From: an uncultured Lachnospiraceae bacterium
GTDB taxonomy: Bacteria > Bacillota > Clostridia > Lachnospirales > Lachnospiraceae
Direction of reading: 5' to 3'
Assembly (NCBI GenBank): GCA_945913255.1
Contig: CAMEDC010000011.1
Span: 1 to 62,585, forward strand
DNA length: 62,585 nt
Made by a program: the position numbers and the translations under genes. The stretch's first letter is position 1. Each line of letters opens with the position of its first letter. Below are positions 1-8,011 of this stretch, piece after piece. The notes beneath the pieces are model-generated. The model did no database searches, was not told the origin of the DNA, and worked only from the letters and a program-made list of their open reading frames with translations.

Positions 1-2
1 AA

Positions 3-119
3 TATGTTGACCATAAAGAAAAATGGGAAATTGCCAATGCTTACTTGACACAAACATCAGCAAGTATGCATTTTACTTTCAAAAAAGATTATTGTATAAT
101 TTTACTTGTAAGAAATTAG
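3..119 (+). CDS. possible C-terminal end of a gene cut by the window edge
   Basis: One frame is open from the left edge to a TAG at 117-119 and would give the last 38 residues of a protein, ending in a hydrophobic stretch (CIILLVRN). I do not recognise it and no ribosome site can be seen. It may be a real C terminus or chance, since 38 open codons at an edge are weak evidence. A TATAAT-like hexamer at 95-100 overlaps it and could be the -10 of the next gene. Confidence 0.25.
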   Translation, partial: YVDHKEKWEIANAYLTQTSASMHFTFKKDYCIILLVRN

Positions 120-219
120 TCGAAAACAGAAGGTGTTATTCTTTATTACGTTGGGGTTGTTAATGGTGCAGATCATAAGTTTTCGGAAACAGTACAAAAT
201 GATAAAACGAGGAATAAGT

Positions 220-447
220 ATGGGATATTTAATTTCGGAGACTACAAAAGAGGAAAGAGAACAGATTGTTGCGGAATCTCTGGGAAACATTTCAGCTAAC
301 TGTGATGGGTGCATGGCAGGGCTTGCGGAAATGTATCAGGATTACATAGACGGGAAAAAAGAACTCCGTGAGATCAACATGGAATACAATGCAAGATTCA
401 TAAAGGGCGATGATGTGCCGGGCAGGGAACCCTGTCCCTGGCGTTAG
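220..447 (+). CDS. small conserved hypothetical protein (75 aa)
   Basis: The start is the ATG at 220, with a GAGGAA ribosome site 7 bases upstream; an open frame continues further upstream but without a ribosome site. The product is a soluble 75-residue protein with a central CDGCMAGL segment and many acidic residues. I remember very similar short proteins as common Lachnospiraceae hypotheticals, sometimes mislabelled as PurH; that is memory, not a search. Function is unknown. It is the first of several short plus-strand genes that lead to the DUF4003 gene. Confidence 0.7.
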   Translation: MGYLISETTKEEREQIVAESLGNISANCDGCMAGLAEMYQDYIDGKKELREINMEYNARFIKGDDVPGREPCPWR

Positions 448-514
448 GGGACAACTGTGCAGGATGATTGGGAAAAGTTGCTCCAACATAATGGCATGAG
501 TGAGGACAGACGGC

Positions 515-697
515 ATGTGGAAAATTAAGCATATTTATGATGGGGATTATGGCTGTGAGGAATTAACACCGGGCGAAGAACCAAAGGTTTCCGTGACGTT
601 GACGAATGAACTGGGAGAAGAAAGATTTGTTTCAGTCGAGGATGCGTGGTTAAGGGAGAATAAACTTGAACTTGGCAGTGAATGGCCGAACGTATGA
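515..697 (+). CDS. small conserved hypothetical protein (60 aa)
   Basis: The ATG at 515 is preferred over the in-frame GTG at 500, because GTGAGGAC sits at the right distance before 515 and nothing ribosome-like precedes 500. The product starts MWKIKHIYDGDYGCEE and is a compact 60-residue acidic protein without membrane segments. Similar short proteins are widespread in Clostridia as far as I recall, with no assigned function. It lies between another small hypothetical and a glutaredoxin-like gene on the same strand, so co-transcription is possible. Confidence 0.65.
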   Translation: MWKIKHIYDGDYGCEELTPGEEPKVSVTLTNELGEERFVSVEDAWLRENKLELGSEWPNV

Positions 698-791
698 TGT
701 CTTTTGCGGAAAAGGAAGGTGGCTGAGTCAGGAGTATGTGAAAAGGAATTGAAAAGCGTGAGAAAAATTGAACGGAGGAGAGATATCGAAA

Positions 792-1112
792 ATGAAGGTG
801 TATGGAGCAGAAATCTGCATTGATTGCAGAAATTATAAGGCAATACAAAAGGCCAGAGGTTTTGATGCGGAGTATATTGACATTACGGAGAGCACAACAA
901 ATTTGAAGGAGTTCCTTCAGATGCGTGATAAGGAACCGATTTTTGCTCCGGTCAGAGAACACAGTGGAATCGGGATTCCTTTCTTTGTCCGGGAAGACGG
1001 AGCAAAGACCTTTGATATGAATGAAGCCCTGTCTTGGATTGACCAGCCTCCGGTAAGGGATGAGGAGATTCTTGAACACAGAAATTCCTGCGGGATTAAC
1101 GGATGTAAATGA
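792..1112 (+). CDS. glutaredoxin-like protein with CxxC motif
   Basis: The start at 792 is set by a GGAGGAGAG ribosome site at 773-781. The 106-residue protein begins with a beta strand (MKVYGAEIC) and then CIDC, the position of a glutaredoxin or thioredoxin-fold CxxC active site. A conserved GIPFF segment near residue 60 resembles the cis-proline loop of that fold. Two further cysteines lie at the C terminus (SCGINGCK). The likely role is thiol-disulfide chemistry in the cytoplasm, but the redox partner is unknown. The stop overlaps the ATGA of a possible upstream start of the next gene, suggesting one operon. Confidence 0.75.
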   Translation: MKVYGAEICIDCRNYKAIQKARGFDAEYIDITESTTNLKEFLQMRDKEPIFAPVREHSGIGIPFFVREDGAKTFDMNEALSWIDQPPVRDEEILEHRNSCGINGCK

Positions 1113-1156
1113 AGGAACAGCAAAATAGTCTCGAAGAGAAACAGGAGGATTTCATC

Positions 1157-2152
1157 ATGAGAGCAACCCTTTCAGCACTATGCAGCAGTTTTATTACGAA
1201 CAGAGATATTGTAAAATCCGTTTTCCCGTGGGAAAGCGCTTATCTTTATCCTGTGGGTGCTGCGATTTTTACCGAAAAAAGATGTACTGCAGACCCTGAC
1301 CGGCTGGAATTCTGTAAGAAGCTTTTGAAGTCTCAGACCGGTCTGTTTTCCAATTTCAAGAGCACGGCAAAGCTTGCTCTGATTGCCATGCTGGCGGTGG
1401 ACGGCAGCCCCGAAAGAAAGTTGAATCAGGCGCTGCAGGTTTATGACGCGCTGAAGGAGCACTTCTGGGGATCCCAGTATCTGCCTGTTGCGTCCATGAT
1501 TCTTTCCGATGTGGTCGAGCCGGAACGGTATGGGGAAGTTGCTGCTCGCACCCGTCACATCTATGAGCTGATGAAGAACGAACATCCTTTTCTGACCTCC
1601 GGGGAGGACAGTGTGTTTGCAGCTATGCTTGCGCTGTCCGAACTGACGGACGAGCAGATTGTAGAGGAAACCGAGCATTGTTACCGCCTGTTGAAACCGG
1701 AATTCTTCTCCGGCAACGCGGTGCAGTCCCTGTCCCATGTGCTGGCTCTCAGCGAAGGCAAGGCAGAGGATAAGTGCAAAGCCACCATGGAACTGTTTCA
1801 TAGCCTGAAAGCTAAAGGCTGTAAGTACGGGACGGACTATGAGCTGGCGACTCTCGGCGTACTTGCCATGCTCCCCGCAGACCGCAGTGCCGTCGTAACC
1901 GATATCATTGAAGTGGACAATTTCCTGTCCGAACAAAAGGGATACGGCTTCTTCGGTGTTGGAAAGAAGCAGCGCCTGATGCACGCAGGCATGCTTGTAA
2001 CCAGCGACTACCTTGGAGAGTCCGGCACCATGCAAACCGCTGCTATTGGCGGCACCATTTCCCTGATTGCCGCTCAGCAGGCCGCCATGTGTGCTGCCAT
2101 TGCCGCATCCAGTGCGGCAGCAGCTTCCAGCGCAAGCTCCGGAGGAAACTGA
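1157..2152 (+). CDS. DUF4003 family protein
   Basis: The protein matches the DUF4003 pattern as I know it: an N-terminal F-x-x-NRD and WESAYLYP region, then alpha-helical text of about 290 residues, ending in an alanine and serine-rich tail that could be membrane-active. The start at 1157 has AGGAGG 8 bases upstream (1143-1148). The in-frame ATG at 1109 overlaps the previous stop but has no ribosome site. The family has no established biochemical role. C-terminal residues about 290-330 (IGGTISLIAAQQAAMC and following) are hydrophobic and could be one membrane helix. Confidence 0.75.
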   Translation: MRATLSALCSSFITNRDIVKSVFPWESAYLYPVGAAIFTEKRCTADPDRLEFCKKLLKSQTGLFSNFKSTAKLALIAMLAVDGSPERKLNQALQVYDALKEHFWGSQYLPVASMILSDVVEPERYGEVAARTRHIYELMKNEHPFLTSGEDSVFAAMLALSELTDEQIVEETEHCYRLLKPEFFSGNAVQSLSHVLALSEGKAEDKCKATMELFHSLKAKGCKYGTDYELATLGVLAMLPADRSAVVTDIIEVDNFLSEQKGYGFFGVGKKQRLMHAGMLVTSDYLGESGTMQTAAIGGTISLIAAQQAAMCAAIAASSAAAASSASSGGN

Positions 2153-2303
2153 GGTGGTGTGGAGGCAGCAGCCTTAGGTGCAGGCGACGCCGGAAATTGA
2201 AGTAGTGGGGAACAGTCGGACAAATGATGGCAAGGATAGTCGGGAAGGGGATTCTCCGATTTGATAGGATAGAGTTACAGTGAAGTGAGGTGGAGAGAAG
2301 AGT

Positions 2304-3161
2304 ATGGGGTGGATGGAAGCAATCAGTACGGCGATTCAGTATATGGAAGACCATATCACCGATGAGCTCACTGTGGATGAAATCGCGGAGCATGTGAATA
2401 TTTCGTCCTTCTATTTCCAGAAGGGATTTGCGATGCTCTGCGGATTTACAATCTCGGAGTACATCCGCAACAGGCGGCTTGCGCTTGCCGGAAACGACCT
2501 GGCAACAACGGATGAAAGAATCATTGATATCGCAATGAAGTACGGATACGATTCGCCGGACAGCTTTACCAGGGCTTTCTCAAGATTCCACGGTGTGACT
2601 CCGACGGCAGCCCGAAAGGATAAGGTGATGCTGAAATATTTCGCTCCGCTGAAGCTGAAGCTATCATTAGAAGGAGGATATCTCATGGATTACAAGATTG
2701 AAAAGAAAGAGGCATTTACGGTTATTGCAAATGCAAAGACGTTTCCTTACGAAAACGCGAAGGAAGTGATACCGCAGTTCTGGCAGGAGCACTTTCAGAC
2801 GGGCAAGGGCAAAACGGTAATGGGTTATTACGGCATCAATATCGATGAAAAGATGGGAAACGATACCTTTGAATACATGATTGCAGATCCCTATGAAGAA
2901 GGTATGGATGTGCCGGAGGGCTTTGTCACCAGAACAATTCCTGAATTTACCTGGGCCGTATTTCCGTGCGTAGGACCCATGCCCAATGCACTGCAGGATG
3001 TGAATAATAAGATTTTTACCGAGTGGCTTCCGATCCTGAAGGAGTATGAGTTCGCTGCCGGATACTGCGTGGAGATGTATGATGATCCGACAAAGTATCC
3101 GAAGGGCACACAGGATGAAAAGTACTATTGTGAAATCTGGATCCCGGTGAAGCAGAAGTAA
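2304..3161 (+). CDS. AraC-family regulator with GyrI-like effector domain
   Basis: Residues 1-105 form two helix-turn-helix units of the AraC/XylS type; the second carries IAMKYGYDSPDSFTRAFSRF, typical of the family recognition region. Residues about 125-285 match the GyrI-like (AraC effector-binding) fold found in Rob and BmrR relatives, which binds small hydrophobic compounds. The order HTH then effector domain is the Rob-like arrangement. The start ATG follows a GAGG..GAGAAGAG purine run. The target genes are unknown and may lie outside the window. Length 285 fits the family. Confidence 0.88.
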   Translation: MGWMEAISTAIQYMEDHITDELTVDEIAEHVNISSFYFQKGFAMLCGFTISEYIRNRRLALAGNDLATTDERIIDIAMKYGYDSPDSFTRAFSRFHGVTPTAARKDKVMLKYFAPLKLKLSLEGGYLMDYKIEKKEAFTVIANAKTFPYENAKEVIPQFWQEHFQTGKGKTVMGYYGINIDEKMGNDTFEYMIADPYEEGMDVPEGFVTRTIPEFTWAVFPCVGPMPNALQDVNNKIFTEWLPILKEYEFAAGYCVEMYDDPTKYPKGTQDEKYYCEIWIPVKQK

Positions 3162-3169
3162 GGGAAAAG

Positions 3170-3196
3170 AATGTGCCTCCGGAGGCCATTGCTTTT
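3170..3196 (+). terminator. probable intrinsic terminator after the AraC gene
   Basis: A near-perfect hairpin (AATG.GCCT, loop CCGG, AGGC.CATT) is followed by GCTTTT. It sits between the AraC gene and the convergent DUF4143 remnant. The T-run is short, so efficiency is uncertain. Confidence 0.45.
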
Positions 3197-3713
3197 AGAC
3201 ATATTCAATTGGGAGAGCAACCAGATTTTCCCGTAAATAAGTTTTTTTATCAATAAGGCAGAGGATAACTCCCATTCCTCTGCCTTTTTCTTTGATTTTA
3301 TCAAGGACAGGATTTGTTGCGCCCATGTTGGCTTTAGGATTGCCTGTCATCTTGATTTCAATGGGATAAAGATATCCGTCTTCCTCAATGACGAGGTCTA
3401 TTTCATTTTCTCCGGATGCATTTTTATCTTTTCCTCTGTAGTAGAAGATATTAAACTTATAGTCTTTTCCTTCATTGGTAGTATCTCTGTAAGTTGAGAC
3501 ATAAGAAGAATAATATTCCTGCCAGTCTCTGTCTATATCGTATAATTCAGGGTAGGAACCCTTGTGTATGATTTCCCATAAATCATTATATGGTTTCAGT
3601 TCTTTTTCGCGCCCACTCAGATAGTTTTCTGTAGGTACGAAATGTTGATTGAACTTAACACCATGTATTTCACTTAAAGAGAGGCCAGAAAGCTCAGTGA
3701 CAGACATTTGCAC
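3195..3713 (-). pseudogene. decayed DUF4143 AAA ATPase, N terminus and middle lost
   Basis: The 172-residue frame holds two pieces of a DUF4143-type ATPase (normally about 400 residues). The first (SYPELYDIDRDWQEYYSSYV) is the region just after the AAA core. The last 90 residues hold the PD-(D/E)xK-like nuclease core (E-x-D-L-V-I-E-E, then PIEIK). The Walker A and B region is absent, and the roughly 130 residues that normally separate the two pieces (winged helix plus ENxV region) are gone, joined in frame at TYRDT/TNEGKDY. It therefore looks like a relic left by two deletions. The family is often seen in variable regions. Confidence 0.75.
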
Positions 3714-3887
3714 ATAATACTATTTTGCATTAGTAGTGTATGTGACTGCAAGTATATTAATATCGTAAATGATTGTAGAAAATTATAGATAGTGATATAT
3801 TGTATATGAAAAAAGAAAAGTTTATCACAATGAAAAGTTGAAAAGAGAGTCAAGAAGGACAAAAAACATCCGGGTGTGTTGCTGGAA

Positions 3888-4013
3888 ATGAATAAATCAG
3901 AAGCAATTTGGGATATTGCAATGTTTGTACGGTATAAAGTAATAACAATGGATGAACTGGAAGGCTTCAGCGATGATTTGCTTGAAGCTGTGAAGTTGAT
4001 TCTGAGTAGGTAG
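3888..4013 (+). pseudogene. short ORF fragment, 41 aa, no clear start signal
   Basis: This frame encodes a compact helical peptide ending EAVKLILSR and is open further upstream to about 3834, with no ribosome site at a suitable distance from any start. A separate ATG at 3806 gives eleven codons in another frame and stops, so the two could be halves of a frameshifted small gene. I do not recognise it. The rest of 3714-4098 is AT-rich and shows nothing else I can support. Confidence 0.3.
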
Positions 4014-4098
4014 AGATTAAGTAGTAGATGGATATCAGCTGGATGGGTGAAAAGACTGTAATTAAGAGATGCCATATGAGATTTTATAGGAGAGTGTC

Positions 4099-4380
4099 AT
4101 GAAACCCAAATCACCAAAGAGCCTTGAACTATATCATATCATGCGGAAACGTGGTTATCCGGAAGAGTTTTGTGATCAGATTACAAAGAATTTGAATACC
4201 GACTGGACTGCGCAGAGAATGATTGGATATTTGTCGCATTATAAGAAACTGCCGTTGGAAGAAATTGTCGATGAGATGCTGGCAATCTTGGGTGACAGGA
4301 ACAGAATCATGCAAAAGCATAAACTTGAAGAAGCAAATGCGAAATGGAATGAGTTTTTGAATAACGGTTGGGATAACTGA
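4099..4380 (+). CDS. conserved hypothetical protein (93 aa)
   Basis: The start ATG follows AGGAGAG. The protein is soluble, basic at the N terminus (MKPKSPKSLELYHIMRKRGY) and helical, with a tail resembling short Clostridial hypotheticals. No catalytic motif or membrane segment is visible. It is 18 bases upstream of the AlkZ-related gene, which has its own GAGGAG site, so the two probably form one transcript. Function is not known. Confidence 0.65.
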   Translation: MKPKSPKSLELYHIMRKRGYPEEFCDQITKNLNTDWTAQRMIGYLSHYKKLPLEEIVDEMLAILGDRNRIMQKHKLEEANAKWNEFLNNGWDN

Positions 4381-4398
4381 TTAAGAGGAGATGCCAAT

Positions 4399-5151
4399 AT
4401 GGGCAATGAAAGCGGTACGTGGATTATGTATGGTGTAGATTGGGATGACCCGGAGTGCATCCATACAGTGGATGAGGCAATTGAATATATAAATAGAGTT
4501 GGATTTCTTCCTTTGTTCAAAAACGAGATTCCGGGATTTTCGTTGGAGGAGCGAACGGTACCGGAGCATTGGTGGTGTGATGATTCGGAGAAAGATCCCT
4601 GGATGTGGCGTGCGGTGATTGCTCGTCGCAGGGATATAGTCTACGGGAAATTTTTTGACAGGAAGGCCGGATTTATTTCAAAGAAGTGGTTGCCTGTGTT
4701 TGTCAATGACCGCAGAAACGGATATGATTTTGATGCTTTATATGAAGATGGAAAAGCACCGTACAAGCATAAGAAAATCATGGATAATTTTATGGAGGAT
4801 AAGGCTGACGCTGAGATTTATTCTAATGAATTAAAAATTCTTTCCGGGTTTGGGAAAAGCACTAAGCATTCCGAGACAGCCGGTTTGAAGGGATTCGATG
4901 GGGCAATTACGAATCTGATGATGCAGATGTATTTATGCAACTGTGATTTCAGGAAACGGAAGAATAAGAAGGGCGTGGAGTATGGCTGGGATGTGGCTAT
5001 ATATTCGTCGATTGAGCATCTGCATGGGTATGATTATGTGACTTCTTGTTACAAAGAAGACCCGGCGGTTTCCCGGCATAAGATTGTGGAGCATATACAT
5101 GAGATTTATCCGGTTGCTACGGAGAAACAAATCAAGAAGGTTTTGCTGTAA
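4399..5151 (+). CDS. AlkZ-related protein
   Basis: The ribosome site AGAGGAG precedes the ATG at 4399. The 250-residue protein has the features I associate with the AlkZ-related group of Firmicutes: a WxWRA stretch near residue 68, then YGKFFDRKAGFISKKWLP, and a tail with several Tyr and His residues. Such proteins are distant relatives of winged-helix DNA glycosylases (AlkZ/YcaQ), but the catalytic QxQ motif of AlkZ is not apparent, so glycosylase activity should not be assumed. It is probably cotranscribed with the preceding small gene. Confidence 0.6.
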   Translation: MGNESGTWIMYGVDWDDPECIHTVDEAIEYINRVGFLPLFKNEIPGFSLEERTVPEHWWCDDSEKDPWMWRAVIARRRDIVYGKFFDRKAGFISKKWLPVFVNDRRNGYDFDALYEDGKAPYKHKKIMDNFMEDKADAEIYSNELKILSGFGKSTKHSETAGLKGFDGAITNLMMQMYLCNCDFRKRKNKKGVEYGWDVAIYSSIEHLHGYDYVTSCYKEDPAVSRHKIVEHIHEIYPVATEKQIKKVLL

Positions 5152-5225
5152 GTTTTTGCGGTTGAAATGCCCCAGGATAGTACTCATTTGCAAAAAACTG
5201 TCAATTTTTATTGTTTTGAATAAGT

Positions 5226-5453
5226 GGCCAGTATATATTGAATGTATTGGGGATATAGAGTAAGTGATTTGAAGAAAAATACTGGTGGTATTAGGTATTT
5301 AGATATCGTGGCCAGTATTTTGAAATTTGGTTCATTTTTTCAAACAGGGAACAGAAGAAAATATACTGGTGTAAGAAGGGATAAAGCAAATCTGGCCAGT
5401 ATTTTAGAATTTAGTTCATTTTTTCAAACAGGGAACAGAAGAAAATATACTGG
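5226..5453. repeat. 84-bp-period array, three 60-bp units with 24-bp spacers
   Basis: Units lie at 5226-5285, 5310-5369 and 5394-5453, each exactly 60 bp and separated by 24 bp of unrelated sequence. Units two and three differ at only a few positions. Each unit opens with CCAGTAT and closes with an inverted copy (ATACTGG or AATACTGG), with a nested GTTC/GAAC, so single units could form hairpins. A weaker fourth unit may start near 5478. In one frame units two and three are open and encode SFFQTGNRRKYTG, which gives a 76-residue ORF at 5242-5472 with no ribosome site; I do not call it a gene. Between 5454 and 5591 I see nothing else. Confidence 0.8.
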
Positions 5454-5591
5454 CAGTAAAAAGAAAAGATAATTTTCACCAGTGTTTTCATTAATATGAT
5501 ATCATGCAGTATTGATAAGGTCACTCTATATATGTTAACAGCTTGAAGGTCTCGGCTGTTGGGAGCATTTTCGTAAGAAGGAGCAAACGGC

Positions 5592-7853
5592 TTGGTTAAG
5601 ATTCGATGTGTTGTGGAAAGAATTACATATCAGAATCCGGAAAACGGATATTCCGTGCTGAAGTGCAGGGTCAAGGATTATTCAGACCTTGTGCCGGTGG
5701 TCGGGAATCTGTTGGATGCCAATGTCGGCTCCGTCCTGTTGGCAGAGGGGAACTGGAAGGTCGATGCCAAGTACGGCAGGCAATTTGTGGCGGAGAACTG
5801 GGAAGAAACCCTTCCGGCAACTGTATATGGCATGGAAAAATATCTGGGCTCCGGATTGATTAAGGGGGTAGGCCCCGCCTTTGCAAAGCGTATTGTCCGG
5901 AAATTCGGTGTAGATACATTCACTGTAATAGAAGATAACATCGAGCTTCTAAAAGAAGTAGAGGGGATTGGCAGCAAGCGTATCCTGATGATTGCCGAAT
6001 CATGGGCGCGCCAGAAGGAAGTAAAGAATATCATGCTCTTTTTGCAGGAGCATCAGGTGAGTTCCTCCTACGCCGCCAAGATTTACAAGCAGTATGGCAA
6101 TGACAGCATTGCCGTTATGAAGGAGAATCCCTATCGGCTGGCAGACGATATCTGGGGCATCGGGTTTAAGACGGCGGATCAGATAGCTTCAAAGCTTGGG
6201 TTTGGGAAGGAATCCTATGTGAGGCTCAGAAGCGGGCTCATGTATACCCTGTCCGAATTATCAAATGAGGGTCATGTGTATGCAGAGAAGCAGCAGCTAA
6301 TCGAGAAAGCCGCCGAACTCTTGGAGGCTTCGCCGGAAACCATCATCATGACGATGGATGATATGCTTTTGAAGGAAGAACTGATTCAGGAGAAGAATAT
6401 CGTCCGCAGGGATGAAAACGGGAATGAGGTTCAGGCAATCTATCTTCCTCCGTTTTACTACGCGGAGGTCGGTGTGGCGGGCAAATTGAAGAAGTTGGCC
6501 GCCTCCCCGGCGGGAGATAAGTTGTTCGGCAAATTGACGGAGGCGCGAAAAACCACCGGAAATCCGAACCTTTCCGTCAGCGTCGAATTGATTGAAGAAA
6601 AGGTCGGAATGAAATATGACGAAATCCAGGCAGATGCCATAAGACAGGCGGCACTTGCCAAGGTCATGATATTGACGGGTGGACCCGGCACCGGAAAGAC
6701 AACCACTACCCACGGGATCATATCCGCGTACAGAGCCTACGGACTGAAGATCTTGCTGGCGGCACCTACGGGAAGAGCGGCCAAGCGTATGACGGAGGCT
6801 ACTGGTCTGGAGGCAAAGACCATACATAGACTGCTGGAATGCAAGCCGCCGGAGGGATACCAGAAAAACGAGGAGAATCCTTTGGAAGGAGATGTGTTGA
6901 TTCTGGATGAGTGCTCCATGATTGACATCATCCTGATGAATTCTCTCTTAAAAGCGATTCCGTCGTCCATGCGGCTTATCATGGTAGGGGATATCGACCA
7001 GCTTCCCTCGGTTGGCGCCGGAAATGTGCTGAGAGATATGATTGATTCGGGCGCCTTCCCCGTGATTCGACTTACCAGAATTTTCCGGCAGGCTATGACC
7101 AGCAGAATCATCAGGAATGCGCACAGGATAAATGAGGGGAAAATGCCGGAAATTTTCAACGGGAAAGACAGCGATTTCTTCTTTACAGAGAATGAGGATG
7201 CCGAGGCAGTGGTGCCGCAGATTGTGGATTATGTGAAAAATAAACTGCCGAAGTATTATCATGTGGAGCCGGCCCAGATACAGGTGCTGACGCCGATGCA
7301 GAGAGGAGTTGTAGGGGCAACCAATCTGAATCTTGCCTTGCAGGAGGCGCTGAATCCTCCGGAGCATGAGGTTTTCATGAGGGGCAGGGGCCCGGTTATG
7401 ATGCCGAAAGACTGTTTGCGGCGAAGCGGCTTTGCCTTTCGAGCCGATGACAAGGTGATGCAGATTAAGAATAATTATGACAAAGAAGTTTTTAACGGCG
7501 ATATCGGCATCATAGAATCGGTAAACGCTGAGGACAGAACCTTAAAGGTTTCTTTTGACGGCAGGTCTGTGGAATATGATATTACGGATCTGGATGAACT
7601 GGTGCATGCCTACGCGACCACCATTCATAAATCCCAGGGTTCCGAATACCCGATTGTGGTTATGCCGGTGCTGATGAATCATTATGTCATGCTGCAGAGA
7701 AATCTGATTTATACCGGAATTACCCGGGCAAAGAAGATTCTTGTCATGATAGGGACGAAGAGAGCGCTGCATTACGCGGTGGGGAATGTTACCGTATCCA
7801 AAAGAAACACGCTGCTGAAGGAGCGGCTTTCGGATTTTGATTTACGCGAGTGA
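5592..7853 (+). CDS. recD2: ATP-dependent DNA helicase RecD2
   Basis: This superfamily 1B helicase of 753 residues moves 5' to 3' on DNA and acts in repair and replication-fork maintenance; RecD2 works without RecBC. The order is an N-terminal OB-like domain (VERITYQNPENGYSVLKC), helix-hairpin-helix repeats around 85-200 (GVGPAFAKRIV, EGIGSKR, GIGFKTADQIA), Walker A GGPGTGKTTT near residue 361, Walker B VLILDECSM near 435, and the C-terminal motif YATTIHKSQGSEYP near 673. The start is TTG at 5592, supported by AAGGAG 9 bases upstream and by the family N terminus; no ATG fits. Length is normal. Confidence 0.95.
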   Translation: MVKIRCVVERITYQNPENGYSVLKCRVKDYSDLVPVVGNLLDANVGSVLLAEGNWKVDAKYGRQFVAENWEETLPATVYGMEKYLGSGLIKGVGPAFAKRIVRKFGVDTFTVIEDNIELLKEVEGIGSKRILMIAESWARQKEVKNIMLFLQEHQVSSSYAAKIYKQYGNDSIAVMKENPYRLADDIWGIGFKTADQIASKLGFGKESYVRLRSGLMYTLSELSNEGHVYAEKQQLIEKAAELLEASPETIIMTMDDMLLKEELIQEKNIVRRDENGNEVQAIYLPPFYYAEVGVAGKLKKLAASPAGDKLFGKLTEARKTTGNPNLSVSVELIEEKVGMKYDEIQADAIRQAALAKVMILTGGPGTGKTTTTHGIISAYRAYGLKILLAAPTGRAAKRMTEATGLEAKTIHRLLECKPPEGYQKNEENPLEGDVLILDECSMIDIILMNSLLKAIPSSMRLIMVGDIDQLPSVGAGNVLRDMIDSGAFPVIRLTRIFRQAMTSRIIRNAHRINEGKMPEIFNGKDSDFFFTENEDAEAVVPQIVDYVKNKLPKYYHVEPAQIQVLTPMQRGVVGATNLNLALQEALNPPEHEVFMRGRGPVMMPKDCLRRSGFAFRADDKVMQIKNNYDKEVFNGDIGIIESVNAEDRTLKVSFDGRSVEYDITDLDELVHAYATTIHKSQGSEYPIVVMPVLMNHYVMLQRNLIYTGITRAKKILVMIGTKRALHYAVGNVTVSKRNTLLKERLSDFDLRE

Positions 7854-7919
7854 GGGGGCTATGGTATCAGATTCGCATAGATTTGAGATGAAGCAGCCTA
7901 ATTATATCGCAATAAATGG

Positions 7920-7948
7920 TTGAAACATACAAAGAGTTGTGATATATT
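7920..7948 (+). promoter_or_regulatory. probable SigA promoter of the DUF234 ATPase gene
   Basis: TTGAAA at 7920-7925 and TATATT at 7943-7948 are separated by 17 bases, 64 bases before the ATG. Downstream, a 15-base segment (AAAAACGATTTGA) is repeated in tandem at about 7969-7997. Confidence 0.5.
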
Positions 7949-8011
7949 TTGTTCAGAACAATTTTATTAAAAACGATTTGAATAAAAACGATTTGAGCAA
8001 AGAGGAATGAA

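Noticed and set aside
1178..2035. 285-residue minus-strand ORF opposite DUF4003
   Set aside because: It lies inside a well-supported plus-strand gene and has no family motif.
5226..5453. The repeat array as a CRISPR
   Set aside because: Units are 60 bp (too long), spacers 24 bp (too short), the units vary, and no cas genes are in the window.
5242..5472. 76-residue ORF across the first array as a gene
   Set aside because: It has no ribosome site, starts inside unit one, and its coding content follows the DNA repeat. The same frame is broken by stops in unit one and in the second array.
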